Below are positions 19,300 through 28,663 of a stretch of 64,000 nt of DNA, piece by piece. Positions within the stretch are counted from its first letter, which is position 1. Each line of letters begins with the position of its first letter. The stretch is from Zygnema cylindricum (taxonomy: Eukaryota; Streptophyta; Zygnematophyceae; Zygnematales; Zygnemataceae). The notes under the pieces are model-generated. The model was not told where the DNA came from and did no database searches. It saw only the letters and a list, made by a program, of their open reading frames with translations. The stretch lies in contig JBBHKE010001904.1 of assembly GCA_037447655.1 (NCBI GenBank), forward strand, positions 78,268 through 142,267, given 5' to 3'. A program made the translations under genes and the position numbers.

Positions 19300-19436
19300 T
19301 TGACTTTCTTAGCCACTTAGACCACATGCCTCTCTAGAGAATTTGCATTTTGGTGCAGCTGTATATCTGCTAGCATTTTCTCATTGGGTAAGTAGCTAAG
19401 CTTCATAATTCTAGCCATCACCTTTTGTTGATATTT
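19300..19436 (-). pseudogene. copia-1 RNase H C-terminal remnant
   Basis: Between the copia-1 polypurine tract and the intruding LTR fragment, the minus strand encodes a short stretch with a LADI motif. It resembles the conserved end of copia RNase H, normally of the form ADI-TKP. The rest of this domain has been displaced by the fragment at 19440-20237. Confidence 0.4.
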
Positions 19437-19439
19437 GAG

Positions 19440-20237
19440 TATTTTCTAAGTCCTATTCCCTCTCTAAAACTCTATCTACTGAAGTACGGCACCAATCAAA
19501 TTACTGTATCGTACAGAAAAGTACAGGTGCCGGTGTACTTTCTGTACGGCCATTGTACGACATGGCCAAAATGTCGACACGTGTCAAATCAGGATTAGTT
19601 CCTGTAATCTCCGGAATTCCCGTAATCCAATGTTATTACGCCACGTGTTATCTGACGTGGCTTAGACCGTATAACGCCAAAAGTACATTTCCGTGATCGC
19701 GGCGCCTATCGCGGCCGTCCGATCAAAACCGGCTATAATCCTAGCCGCTGAAATTCGACGCGCGGTATTCGTTTCGCTATCGAAACAAATGCGCGGTATT
19801 TGTTTCGCTATCGAAACAAATGCGCGGTATCCGTTCTGTCCACATACCGTACTTCGTACTCAATCAAACTGTATCTATGTACAAAGTATCTATAAGCCGT
19901 TAAACGGATTTATCTACATATAAAGATTTATATATTTATCAAACCCTATATATCGTAATATCATTCCTAGACTTAACGGCTAGAGCTAACGGCTAATGCC
20001 GATTGACGGACGGCAGGTACCAGGATCAATTCCTGCGTCCGACAACTAACTTTTGGTAAGTCTACCTAATTCACCCCCTGTCTTCTCTAGAGAGCCTAGG
20101 CAGCCATGGCTCTAGCTCCCTATCCAGCCTTCAGTGACTACAACAAGTGTGGGGGCTTGGATAGGGGAGTTAGAGGCAGACCGCCTCAGCTCTTTTTCTA
20201 TCCTAATACAGACCTAGAAAATACTCAAATATCAACA
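19440..20237 (-). repeat. LTR fragment of a second copia element (copia-5) inside copia-1
   Basis: This segment aligns closely with the solo LTR at 50862-52044 from about its 51280 position to its end. Shared blocks include 'gcggcgcctatcgcgg', the 'gccatggctcta' block and the terminal AATACTCAAATATCAACA. It is followed by CTCCCCTT (20238-20245), a polypurine-tract complement, and then by copia RNase H. It is therefore the 3' LTR, missing its outer part, of an element whose pol continues to the right. The duplicated string 'cgctatcgaaacaaatgcgcggta' (two copies, about 19775-19830) lies inside it. Confidence 0.8.
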
Positions 20238-20379
20238 CTCCCCTTATTTTCTAGTCTATTTTCTTTCAACTTCCACAAACAAGTAAACAAACACCCCCTC
20301 CCTTTTTTTTTCTTTTCTTTTTCCTTTTTCCTTTTCCTTTCATAAAACTTAAGTATTTAACATTTCAGTTCATTTAATG

Positions 20380-20990
20380 CACTGTGTTAGCTTGATTGTC
20401 ACACCATATGACGTGAGGACTTGACTGCATAAATTTCAGTTTTTGTAAAAGAGACTTTATCCAAAGAAGTTCCTTGACAGATGAGCTAGCTGCCATGTAT
20501 TCAGCTTCAATCGTTGACTGAGCACTCACCTTTTAGAGCTTGCTGGTCCCGCAGCAAGTACCATCACCGATCTTCATAATGAATGTGGTGGTAGAGCATC
20601 GGCATAGAATATCACCATAACTCGCATTGCTCCAGGTGCTGATCTTCAATTCATCTCATTCGAGAGAAAGTTGGAGATCTCGTGTTCCTGGAAGATATGT
20701 GAGAACTTGTTTTGCTGCCTCCTAATCTGACCTCTTCGGATTTTGAAGGCTTCAACTGAATGCTCCAACTGCCGCTGCAATATTATGACGCGTGCATTTC
20801 ATGAAGTATATAAGACTCCCAACCAGTTTTTCTGTAAAGAATTTTGGACATGAATTTTGACACCCTATGGTTCAATGTCATCCCCGAGTAGCATTCCTCC
20901 ATCTGTGTCTTTTCCTTCCACTTTTTGCCTGAACTCTATAGGGGTGGCACTCCCCTTTGCCTCTGCCATGCCAAATCTTTCTAGTACATT
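20380..20990 (-). pseudogene. Degraded copia RNase H
   Basis: On the minus strand the region encodes the copia RNase H signature QSTIEAEYMAAS (about 20485-20525), followed by a segment resembling the KELLW and CDNQ motifs. The frame is broken several times and no long open frame survives. RNase H removes the RNA strand during reverse transcription. It lies directly inside the LTR/polypurine tract at 20237, as expected for the end of pol. Confidence 0.7.
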
Positions 20991-21008
20991 TCCAATTGCT
21001 TAATCTTT

Positions 21009-21640
21009 CTAGTACATTTCCAATAACTTCTCTTTGAGTGAGATAATCACCCGCTGATTCTTATCTCTCTTTACATGAATGCCTAGGATATACGTTGCCT
21101 CACCTAAGTCCTTCATTTCAAACTTGGCATTCAGAGCTGCTTTTATCTTATTTATCTCATTTATAGATTTACTGATAAGCAGTAGATCATCCACATATAC
21201 TCCGACATAAATCACACCATCTTCTCCTTCCATGACATAAGCAGAGTGATCTGAGCTGATCTTTGTGAAACCAAGACTGGTAAAAAACTCATCTAACTTT
21301 AGATTCCATTGTCGTGGAGCCTATTTCAATTCATACAACGATTTCAACAATTTACTGACTAGATTTTCCTTTTTTTTTTCTGCATACCCTTCAGGTTGTT
21401 TCATATAAATCACTTCCTCTAAGTCTCCATGCAAAAAAGCATTTTTAACATCTATTTGATGCAGCTCCATGTTCTCAATTGCAGCTAAAGACGGCAAGAC
21501 TCTAACAGTGGGAAACCTGACAACATGAGAGAAAGTTTCCTCATAGTCTATTCCCTCGTTCTGACTAAAGCGCTTTGCAACCAGCCAAGCTTTATACCTT
21601 TGAATGGTGCTACGCTCTATACCTTTCAATGGTGCTGTCT
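21009..21640 (-). pseudogene. Degraded copia reverse transcriptase
   Basis: Two open pieces remain. One (21321-21629) carries the RT N-terminal pattern with YEETFSHVVRFPTVR and HQIDVKNAFLHGDLEE. The other (21009-21233) carries the catalytic VYVDDLLL box and MKDLGEATYILG. A stop and frame change between them lies around 21240-21320, in the LDEF region. The active-site YVDD is intact but the gene as a whole is not readable. It continues from the integrase region to its right (minus-strand order). Confidence 0.85.
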
Positions 21641-22179
21641 GGGTTGAGCTTCACTTTGAAGACCCACTTGCCGCCAATGTCTTTCTGATCTGGTGGGAGT
21701 TCCACAAGCTCCCACGTTTGAGCTTCCATAATAAACTTCATCTCATCATTTGCACCAGCAATCTGGTGATCCTTTTCAAAAACAGAAAATGCTTCCTCAA
21801 TGGTAAGAGGCTCCCCGATGCTTGCAGAAAAAACATATTGAACTTGTTCTCCCCCCAAGCGAGAACTCTGTCTTCTTCCCATCGGAAAATCTGAGGCTGG
21901 AATTGTTGGATTCCGATATCCAACCAGAGGTCGAGGAAGAGAAGTATCAGCTGCTCTTGCTTGAGCACTTGTTGGTTGTACTCCAATATTTGGGGCTCCA
22001 GTAGAAGAAAAAGTAGTAGTTGCAGAAGATTGAAAATGAATCTGATCCAAGATGACATATTCATGCATTTTTCCTTTCGTCTCATTTTCATCTATTCTAA
22101 ATATATGTATGAAGTCACTCTCATCCTTCACCTGAATATTTTTGGCAATCTGGATGGTATGTTTATTAGGACAATACAC
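21610..22179 (-). pseudogene. copia integrase-RT linker and RT start
   Basis: This 189-residue open piece ends with the copia RT entry motif (WELVELPPDQK, then GGKWVFKVKLNPD). Upstream of that it has a serine/alanine/glutamine-rich linker typical of the variable integrase tail. It sits between the integrase remnants (22259-23322) and RT (21009-21629) and is in the expected order for copia pol. Confidence 0.7.
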
Positions 22180-22258
22180 TCTCTATCTTACAAATTCATC
22201 ATGATATCCTATGGAGATTCCAGGTTTAAATTTTGGACTCAGTTTCCAATTTGGTAAA

Positions 22259-23408
22259 TTATTCAGTACAAAGCACTAACTGCCAATTACTCTGAAGTGA
22301 TTGACAATCTGGTTTTCTACCGTTCCATACTTCATAAGGTGTCTTTCCTTGAACAAATCTTGTTTCTAATATATTCCCTATATAGGCTCCAGTTTGGTAA
22401 GCTTTAGCCCAAAACTTAGTATCTATTCCGTTATCTGCCATTATAGATTTAACACTCTCAGTTAGAGTTCTATTTAGCCTTTTTGAAACTCCATTCTGCT
22501 CATGAGTATATAAAACAGTAAATTAATGAGAGATACCATTCATTTTAAATAAACACCAAATTCATTGGAAGTATATTCACCTCTATTATCAGATCTTAAG
22601 GAAATAATGGATTTGCCATGAAGCTTCTCTGCCCAAATCCGAAAGTGTTGGAAATGAGTGAAGACCTCATTTTTCTCCTTCATGAAATAGATCGTGCTAA
22701 ATCTGAAGAGGTCGTCTTTGAATGTGACAAAGTATTTGCTGCCAGCAAGAGATGGTATTTTGGAGGGTCCCCACACATGTGAATGAATAAGTTCCAAGAG
22801 GTTAGTTGCTCTAAAATCTGCGGCTTGAGGTAAGGGAAGTTTATGAAGCTTGCCCAAAGCACAGCCATCACAAATATTTAACTGTTGTTGACCAAGTTTA
22901 ACTCCTACCATGTCATTCTTAATTAGTATTTCAAAACCTGTACTTTTTGCAACTGAGGTAGAAAACAAATCCTTTTTGAACCAAGGGACATGCAACACAT
23001 CATAAAGAATTATAGGAACTGCCTGTCCATCTATCTCACCTATAAGATCTATCTCACATATAAGGATGACAGTTCTTTGAGCTTTTGCGTGTCCATCTAT
23101 CGCACACATAAGGATGACATCTATCTCACATATAAGGATGACAATTCTTTGAGCTTTTGCCTGTCCATCTATCTCACACATAAGGATGAAAGTTCCTTGA
23201 GCTTTTCCTTCAACTGTGGCACCACAAGCATAGTTGATCTGCTTAGTTGGATAGGTTTCAGATCTATGAAGGAAGCCTTGTTCGAGCGCATATGAGAAGA
23301 ACTTTCGGAGTCCATGATCCACCCATTTTCTTTGTCTCCTTCCATCGGTTTTGCAAGAGCAAAGAACTTTTTATCATCGGTTTTTGGAAAACTGACAACA
23401 TCCTCCAC
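22259..23408 (-). pseudogene. Degraded copia protease-integrase region
   Basis: Read on the minus strand, this holds a protease motif WIMDSESSSHM (about 23310-23340), where the usual DSGAS is altered to DSESS. It continues with GAG-pre-integrase remnants, the CDGCALGKLHKLP zinc-binding end, HSHVWGPSKIPS with the integrase core, and SDNRGEYTSNEFG. A stop replaces a glutamine-like position before the THEQNGVSKRLNRTL block (about 22470-22500). The changed protease triad and the stops show that the gene is dead. Confidence 0.8.
23030..23205 (-). repeat. Tandem internal duplications within the copia pol remnant
   Basis: Three or four imperfect copies of a segment containing 'catctatctcacacataaggatgac' variants and 'ttctttgagctttt' lie in a row. 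They add a repeated ILMCEIDG-like peptide between protease and pre-integrase in the minus-strand frame. Unit spacing is irregular (about 22 to 70 bp). The reading frame stays open through most copies, suggesting duplication in multiples of three or recent growth. Confidence 0.75.
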
Positions 23409-23559
23409 ATTTCAACCGACTCCGGCTTCGGTGTGTCAGTTGAAAGAGGTGTCGCTGATGTAAAAGGTGGTCTTTGTGGTGTGTAGATCTCTTTCGGCTT
23501 CCATCCATTTCTGAACACACCTGTCTCACAAGCTTTAAGAAATGCTTTAAAAAATTTAG

Positions 23560-24222
23560 GACACTGTTTGTACAGATGTCCCCTTCAAAACCTTGGTAAC
23601 CCTGAGATATGTTTCCTTGATACTGAGCATTGAAAGATTCAAAAGAATTTCCTCGATTAAGAGCTATAACTGTTGACTTTTCCTCTATGACTTGTTCAAT
23701 AGCTATTGCTAGATTCCAGGCTGACTTATTTAATTTTTGTAAATTTGCCGAGGCTTTTTTATATTGTTAAGAAAGACCTTGCATAAGAATAATAGCTTGA
23801 TGATAAGGAGAGAATTTCCCCCTTGAAAATGCATTCTCTGTCAACAAAAGTCTAAGTCCATTACAATATTCAGCCATGCTACCACCTGTATATCTATAGT
23901 TACAAATAATATTCATAGCTGTAATAATCTCATGCCGAGCATTAGCTTTCAAATATAAATTTATTTATGATGTCTTTTTGATCTTGATATGTGACATAAG
24001 TAAATATTATGAAATCATTAACTTTAAGAGATGCAAAGCTTGCTGATTTTTCCCACCTACATGAAATAGTTTAACCTGAGTAAAATAAGACTCAACCAAA
24101 TAAAACAAATAAAGGTATTTCCTTCCATCAAAAACTGGTATCCGTGAGGTCGAGCCCGTAACGTGTTGTTCTGTGGCTACATCACCCAGTGAAGATGAAG
24201 ATGAGGCAAGAGTAGTTATCAC
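23560..24222 (-). pseudogene. Degraded copia-1 gag
   Basis: The N-terminal piece (24007-24222) contains TGSTSRIPVFDGRKYLYLF, the counterpart of the copia gag start seen in the other copies (PSRVPIFDG). A further piece (23767-23952) has YTGGSMAEYCNGLRLL and ILMQGLS, typical of the gag UBN2 region. Near 23560-23590 the GHLYKQCPKF remnant of the zinc knuckle is visible, with its first cysteines not preserved. The reading frame enters from inside the LTR, as in copia-2 and copia-4. Confidence 0.7.
24149..24163 (-). promoter_or_regulatory. Diverged copia-1 primer-binding site
   Basis: Abuts the LTR start at 24164. On the minus strand it reads CGTTACGGGCTCGAC, about 10 of 15 matches to the anticodon-half tRNA-iMet site GGTTATGGGCCCACC that is intact in copia-2 and copia-3. 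Confidence 0.55.
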
Positions 24223-24465
24223 ATAATTAAGACAAGCAAGAAGCTCTCACAGATTCTCACAAAAACTTAGAACTTTGGAGGAGAGCCAAAGACAAAATAG
24301 GCAACCAATTAGGCTACAAATTTGACACAATGCAGATAATGCATTGAAGAACACAAGCACAAATTTACACAAAAATCTGCAAACAGATCGAAGAGAAACT
24401 CTTAGTCAAATTTATCAAAATGCTAAAGCATAATTTGATACAACAAGTTCCTAACTTCTGAAAAA
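24164..24465 (-). repeat. copia-1 right LTR, first part (interrupted)
   Basis: Begins TGTTGTTCTGTGG and aligns with 18442-18755 of the left LTR. It breaks off at the chromovirus insertion after 'cttctgaaaaa'. The continuation is at 37266-37848. The uninterrupted left copy shows the pre-insertion sequence across the junction. Confidence 0.9.
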
Positions 24466-24947
24466 TTGGGTACTTAGTGGCTAGGGCTAGGCTGCTATAG
24501 TTGCGATTTCAGAGCAGCGCAGTTGCGATTCTAGAGCAGCGCAGCTGCGATTCCAGACCAGCGCAGCATAGCAGCATAGCAACTTAGCGGCGTAGCAACT
24601 AGTAGCGCAGCAGCGCAGCAGCACAGCATAGCAACGCCGCAGAATGTAGACGGAGCTGTATAGTTCTAGAAGGAAGTTTTGGATAGATCTTGATTGACCG
24701 TGAAGGTCCACGTGTACAGCTGTACAGTACTAGTTTGACTAGCAGGTAGTTTAAATAGTAAAGTAGACTAGGTGAATGGGGACCTCAAGTAGATTTACAC
24801 AGCTAGCGCAACCTTGTACTCTCTTTCAAGTAATAAAGCCCAACCTTGTCTGTGAGTCTGTGTGCTCCTGCTGTTGCTACGGGAAGATCCTTGGTGTTTT
24901 CCGCTGTGCACTGTGACGTGTTATGGTTTATTGTTGCCTCTTTTACA
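24466..24947 (+). repeat. Chromovirus 5' LTR
   Basis: Aligns with 36787-37265 of the 3' LTR and ends CTCTTTTACA. It carries a run of short GCAGCG/GCATAGCA words (24510-24650), a TAAATAGTAAAG block and an AATAAA (24831-24836) that could serve as polyadenylation signal. About 19 bases at the 5' end are missing relative to the 3' LTR. Confidence 0.9.
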
Positions 24948-24948
24948 T

Positions 24949-24960
24949 TGGTATCGGAGC
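24949..24960 (+). promoter_or_regulatory. Chromovirus primer-binding site (tRNA-iMet 3' end)
   Basis: TGGTATCGGAGC lies two bases after the LTR and matches the usual plant retrotransposon primer site TGGTATCAGAGC at 11 of 12 positions. It is complementary to the 3' end of initiator tRNA-Met, in contrast to the anticodon-half site used by the copia elements in the same window. Confidence 0.85.
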
Positions 24961-24981
24961 GGTTACCCGTGACTCGACAGC

Positions 24982-25013
24982 ATGGATGAACACGGCGTGT
25001 CCACTACAGAAAT
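24982..25013 (+). pseudogene. Chromovirus gag N-terminal stub
   Basis: An ATG 22 nt after the primer site opens a frame (MDEHGVSTTE) that is cut after about ten codons by the copia-2 LTR at 25014. The gag resumes at 30711 well inside the capsid region, so the piece between was deleted when, or after, copia-2 inserted. Confidence 0.6.
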
Positions 25014-25901
25014 TGAAATTCTGTGGTCTCCATTGACCCACAGAATGAGCAGCCAATGTAAAGCCTCTAGGATAATATTTGCCCCTTCTACTTTCCCGCT
25101 GAATAAGCGCTTCCCAGGCACACAAATATTCTGACCACTCTCACCCTTGTGAGGACAAGACTCCCCTGAGTCAAACGCAAAAAGAATCACTGAATTTGCT
25201 CACCCGAGCAGTAAGTTATGGCTGGTCAAAGATGACCTTTATAGTTACAAGCTCTCTTAGAGAGAGAGGTACCTAAATATTACTAAGTCTCGGTCTGCCT
25301 ACTCACGACTACCTACTATTAAACCCTAGTCCAATAGGAACACTATAAAGTACAAGAAGGTACAATGGGCGATGTACTTATTGTACAACTATTGTACGAC
25401 AAGGTCTACAAGGTGACACCTGTCATATCGGAAGCCATGGTTTCTCCTCCCATATTCTCCGGTATCAAATAATGTGGCGCCACGTGGCACCGCGTGACGC
25501 TATATCCGTATGCCGCCAAAAAGCTCACTTCGCGTGGCGGCTATAATGGCGGCCGTCCGATCAAAACATATTTTACACGGTTCAGATTCGCGTACATGCA
25601 TAAATTGCTCATTTTGGTTAGTCTGCTGTTAATTAGCTGTTTTGTTAATGTTTATATATTTATGAAACCCAATACGTGTATCGTTTCGTAACGCCTTAAT
25701 TGTTAAGGCGTTAGGCTACAAAGAATCTAGAGGTCACAGGTTCAAATCTAGTCCCAGTCATTTTAGCCAAAATACCCTTAACTGCAAAAACTGCCACTTT
25801 CTAAACATGGCGGCAGCCATGGCGCGCCTTTGATCCTCACTCTCTTTCTTTAAAACAAAACTAAAATAGGGAAGTGAACTATTAATTACCTCTTTTCAAC
25901 A
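25014..25901 (-). repeat. copia-2 left LTR (3' LTR), full length
   Basis: This 888-bp LTR starts TGAAATTCTGTGG and ends TCTTTTCAACA on the + strand (TGTTGAAAAG...TTTCA in element sense). It is followed by the polypurine-tract complement. The first 20 bp (element-sense end) contain the beginning of the gag frame. It contains a GGTTCAAAT box near 25729-25740 within a tRNA-like stretch, on the strand opposite to element sense. Confidence 0.92.
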
Positions 25902-26060
25902 CTCCCCTTAATTTCTAGTCACTTTTCAATTTAATTCCACAGTTTTCTCTGCAATAAATCAACTTAGGGGAAGGCATTGCTTTTGTCATCATGTCTGCAA
26001 TCATTTCTCTATCAGTTTTATGAACTTGTTTAATAATTTTATTTTCTACCTTCTCTGACA
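25902..26060 (-). pseudogene. copia-2 pol C-terminus (out of frame) and polypurine tract
   Basis: Downstream of the stop at 26039, another minus-strand frame continues with REMIADMMTKAMPSPKL, the conserved ADIFTKPL-like end of copia RNase H. It ends at a TAG (25916-25918) just before TAAGGGGAG (25902-25910). The true pol end is therefore here, and the apparent stop at 26039 results from a frameshift near 26050. Confidence 0.75.
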
Positions 26061-28663
26061 AAGCTTAGTCTAATATCCATATGCGTAGCTTTGAAGTGAT
26101 GTTTCGGATTAGCTGCAATCGAGATAGCAGCTTGATTATCACAAAAAACATTTTGAGTTCCAGACTTCATGAACCCAAGTTCTTCAAGAAGAGATTTAAC
26201 CCACATTAATTCTTTGGTGGCAACACAAGAAGCCATGTATTCAGCCTCCATAGTGGACTGAGCAACTACTTTTTGTTGCTTGCTACTCCAACAACATGCA
26301 CCGGATCCAATTTGCAACACATATCCAGTCGTACACCTCTTTAAAGGCACATCTCCATAACTCGCATCACTCCAAGTGGTGATGTCAGTGTGCTCCCCTC
26401 CCAAATGCAACCATAATTCCCTTGTCCCCACCAGATACCTCATCACCCTTTTGGCAGCCTCCCAATCTCTCTTTCTTGGTTCATTTAGATTTCTACTAAG
26501 GACACCTACAGCTGCAGCTATATCCGGACGGGTACAGTTCATAAAATAAATTAAACTGCCTACAATCTGCCGATAAGGGATATTTTCCATAAATTTTCTT
26601 TCTATCTCGTCCATCTCATCATTAATGATGAATATTCCTCCCTCTTCACTCCCCTCACTCACTTTCTTCAAATCCATGGGAGTAGTACATCCGTTTGCTT
26701 TCTCCATTTGAAATTTTTCTAGCATATTACCGATTGCTTCTTTTTGAGTGAGTCTTATAATTCTATTCCCTCTATCTCTCTCCATCTGAATTCCCAAAAT
26801 GTACTTTGCTTCGCCAAGATCTTTCATATCAAAACTGCTTCTAAGATCCCGTTTTAGTTTGTTAATTTTATCTAAGGACTTGCTTAAGACCAACAAATCA
26901 TCCACATAAATAGCAATAAATATCACTCCATTCTCATCTTCAAATAAATATATAGAGTGATCTGAACTAATTCTGATATACCCCAAACCGGTCAGAAATT
27001 CGTCGAGCTTTATATTCCACTGTCGCGGGGCTTGCTTAAGTCCATAGAGTGATTTTATCAGTTTGCAAACTTTGTTTTCTTCCCCTCTTTCCACGAATCC
27101 TTCCGGTTGCCTCATGTAAATTTCTTCTTCCAACTCTCCGTGCAAAAAGGCAGTTTTAATATCCATCTGGTGGATTTCCATATCCTCCGCTGCGGCTATA
27201 CTTAAAAGGATTCTAACAGAAGGAAATCTGACTACAGGTGCAAAGGTTTCTTCGTAGTCTATCCTCTCTTTCTGTGTATAACCTTTTGCAACTAACCTAG
27301 CTTTGTACCTCTCAATGGTATTATCCGGGTTTAATTTAAGTTTAAACACCCACTTACATCCGATCGGTTTTCGGTCCGGTGGACAATCTACCAACTCCCA
27401 TGTATTGGCTTCCATGATAGAGGCCATTTCTTCATTTATAGCTGTGATCCACCGGCTACTTTCTGGAGTGTTTATGGCCTCTAAGTATGTTTGAGGTTCA
27501 TCTGGGTGAGACATCTTTGTGAGTTGGTTATTTACTTGTCTTTCTTGAAGTCGTTTACTACTTCCTTTTCCCCCTTCAAAATCGGACGCCGGTATGGAAG
27601 GCATCCTTGGGTTTCGTTTTGGGAAATTTTCAACTTCCCTATCTTCCAATTCCGGTGTCTCATCAAGTTCCTCATCGGTTTCCACTTCGTATTGTGGCGT
27701 TGCCTCGGATGTTGTCCTTTCCTCTTTCTCCTTTGGTAGATCTGCAGATTTTTCTTTTTCTCCCTCTTCCTTCTCTTCATTTTCAAAGTCAAAGTCAGAA
27801 AACTGATCCGTTTCAAATCTGAATTTGACTTCCTTATTATATTTGAATGGATCAATGGACTTCTTTTCATTCATCACCACTATGTGTTTTACCAAAATTA
27901 TATCTCTCTTTTTCAAGTCATACACTGGGTATCCTTTTGTGCTCTCATCATATCCTACAAGATATCCTGGTTTCCCTCTTCCCTCTAACTTCCATTTAGT
28001 CTTATCGGAATCCAAACTGTAGACTTGACTTCCGAACACTCTCAAACTAGACAAATCAGGCTTTCTTCCTGTCCACCTCTCATACGGAGTTTCCTCCTTA
28101 TTTGCTGAAGTTAGGACTCTATTTTTGATGAAATTAGCATAGTTCATAGGCTCAGCCCAAAACTGCAGCCCTATCCTCTTATCACTTATCATACTTCTGG
28201 ACATATCTCCTAAAGTTCTATTCACTCTTTCTGCTACTCCATTTTGTTCCGGATTATAGGGAACAGTTTTCTCATGATGAATTCCTTCTTCTTTAAGATA
28301 TTCTTCAAAATCCCTTGAGGTGTATTCTTTCCCATTATCACTTCTTATCTCTTTTATTGAGGTTTCATGTAGCTTTTCACTCCATACTTTGTACTCTTTG
28401 AAACATCTTAATACCTCTGACTTATGTCTAAGAAAGTATACCTTCGTGTATCTAGACCAATCATCTGTGATTGTTAACATCCATCTTTTCCCCCCATGTG
28501 AGGCATACCTAGCAGGTCCCCAAACATCAGTGTGAACTAGATCTAATACTTTCTCTCTCCTAAATGTGGTTGCCTTTGGAAATGGAAATCTATGAATATT
28601 CCCTTGGGCACATCCACTACAATCATCAAAGGTCTCATCATCTTCAAAAGTAATACCCTCCAC
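26039..28663 (-). CDS. copia-2 integrase, reverse transcriptase and RNase H
   Basis: An 874-residue open frame. In order: zinc-binding end CSGCAQGNIHR (about 15-25); integrase core with HTDVWGPA (about 44) and ITDDWSRY (about 66-72), RSDNGKEYTS (about 106) and PEQNGVAERVNRTL (about 138-150), supplying the D, D and E residues; an acidic linker (about 285-380); RT with WELVDCPPDRKPIGCKWVFK, AFLHGELEEEIYMRQP and the catalytic IYVDDLLVLS; RNase H with YFMNCTRPDIAAAVG, TWSDASYGD and QSTMEAEYMAS. All catalytic motifs look intact. There is no true ATG: the frame follows the gag-protease frame by a one-base overlap at 28663, inside the pre-integrase domain. A frameshift rather than a new start therefore separates them. 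Related copies here read straight through. Confidence 0.93.
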   Translation of the reverse strand: MEGITFEDDETFDDCSGCAQGNIHRFPFPKATTFRREKVLDLVHTDVWGPARYASHGGKRWMLTITDDWSRYTKVYFLRHKSEVLRCFKEYKVWSEKLHETSIKEIRSDNGKEYTSRDFEEYLKEEGIHHEKTVPYNPEQNGVAERVNRTLGDMSRSMISDKRIGLQFWAEPMNYANFIKNRVLTSANKEETPYERWTGRKPDLSSLRVFGSQVYSLDSDKTKWKLEGRGKPGYLVGYDESTKGYPVYDLKKRDIILVKHIVVMNEKKSIDPFKYNKEVKFRFETDQFSDFDFENEEKEEGEKEKSADLPKEKEERTTSEATPQYEVETDEELDETPELEDREVENFPKRNPRMPSIPASDFEGGKGSSKRLQERQVNNQLTKMSHPDEPQTYLEAINTPESSRWITAINEEMASIMEANTWELVDCPPDRKPIGCKWVFKLKLNPDNTIERYKARLVAKGYTQKERIDYEETFAPVVRFPSVRILLSIAAAEDMEIHQMDIKTAFLHGELEEEIYMRQPEGFVERGEENKVCKLIKSLYGLKQAPRQWNIKLDEFLTGLGYIRISSDHSIYLFEDENGVIFIAIYVDDLLVLSKSLDKINKLKRDLRSSFDMKDLGEAKYILGIQMERDRGNRIIRLTQKEAIGNMLEKFQMEKANGCTTPMDLKKVSEGSEEGGIFIINDEMDEIERKFMENIPYRQIVGSLIYFMNCTRPDIAAAVGVLSRNLNEPRKRDWEAAKRVMRYLVGTRELWLHLGGEHTDITTWSDASYGDVPLKRCTTGYVLQIGSGACCWSSKQQKVVAQSTMEAEYMASCVATKELMWVKSLLEELGFMKSGTQNVFCDNQAAISIAANPKHHFKATHMDIRLSFVREGRK

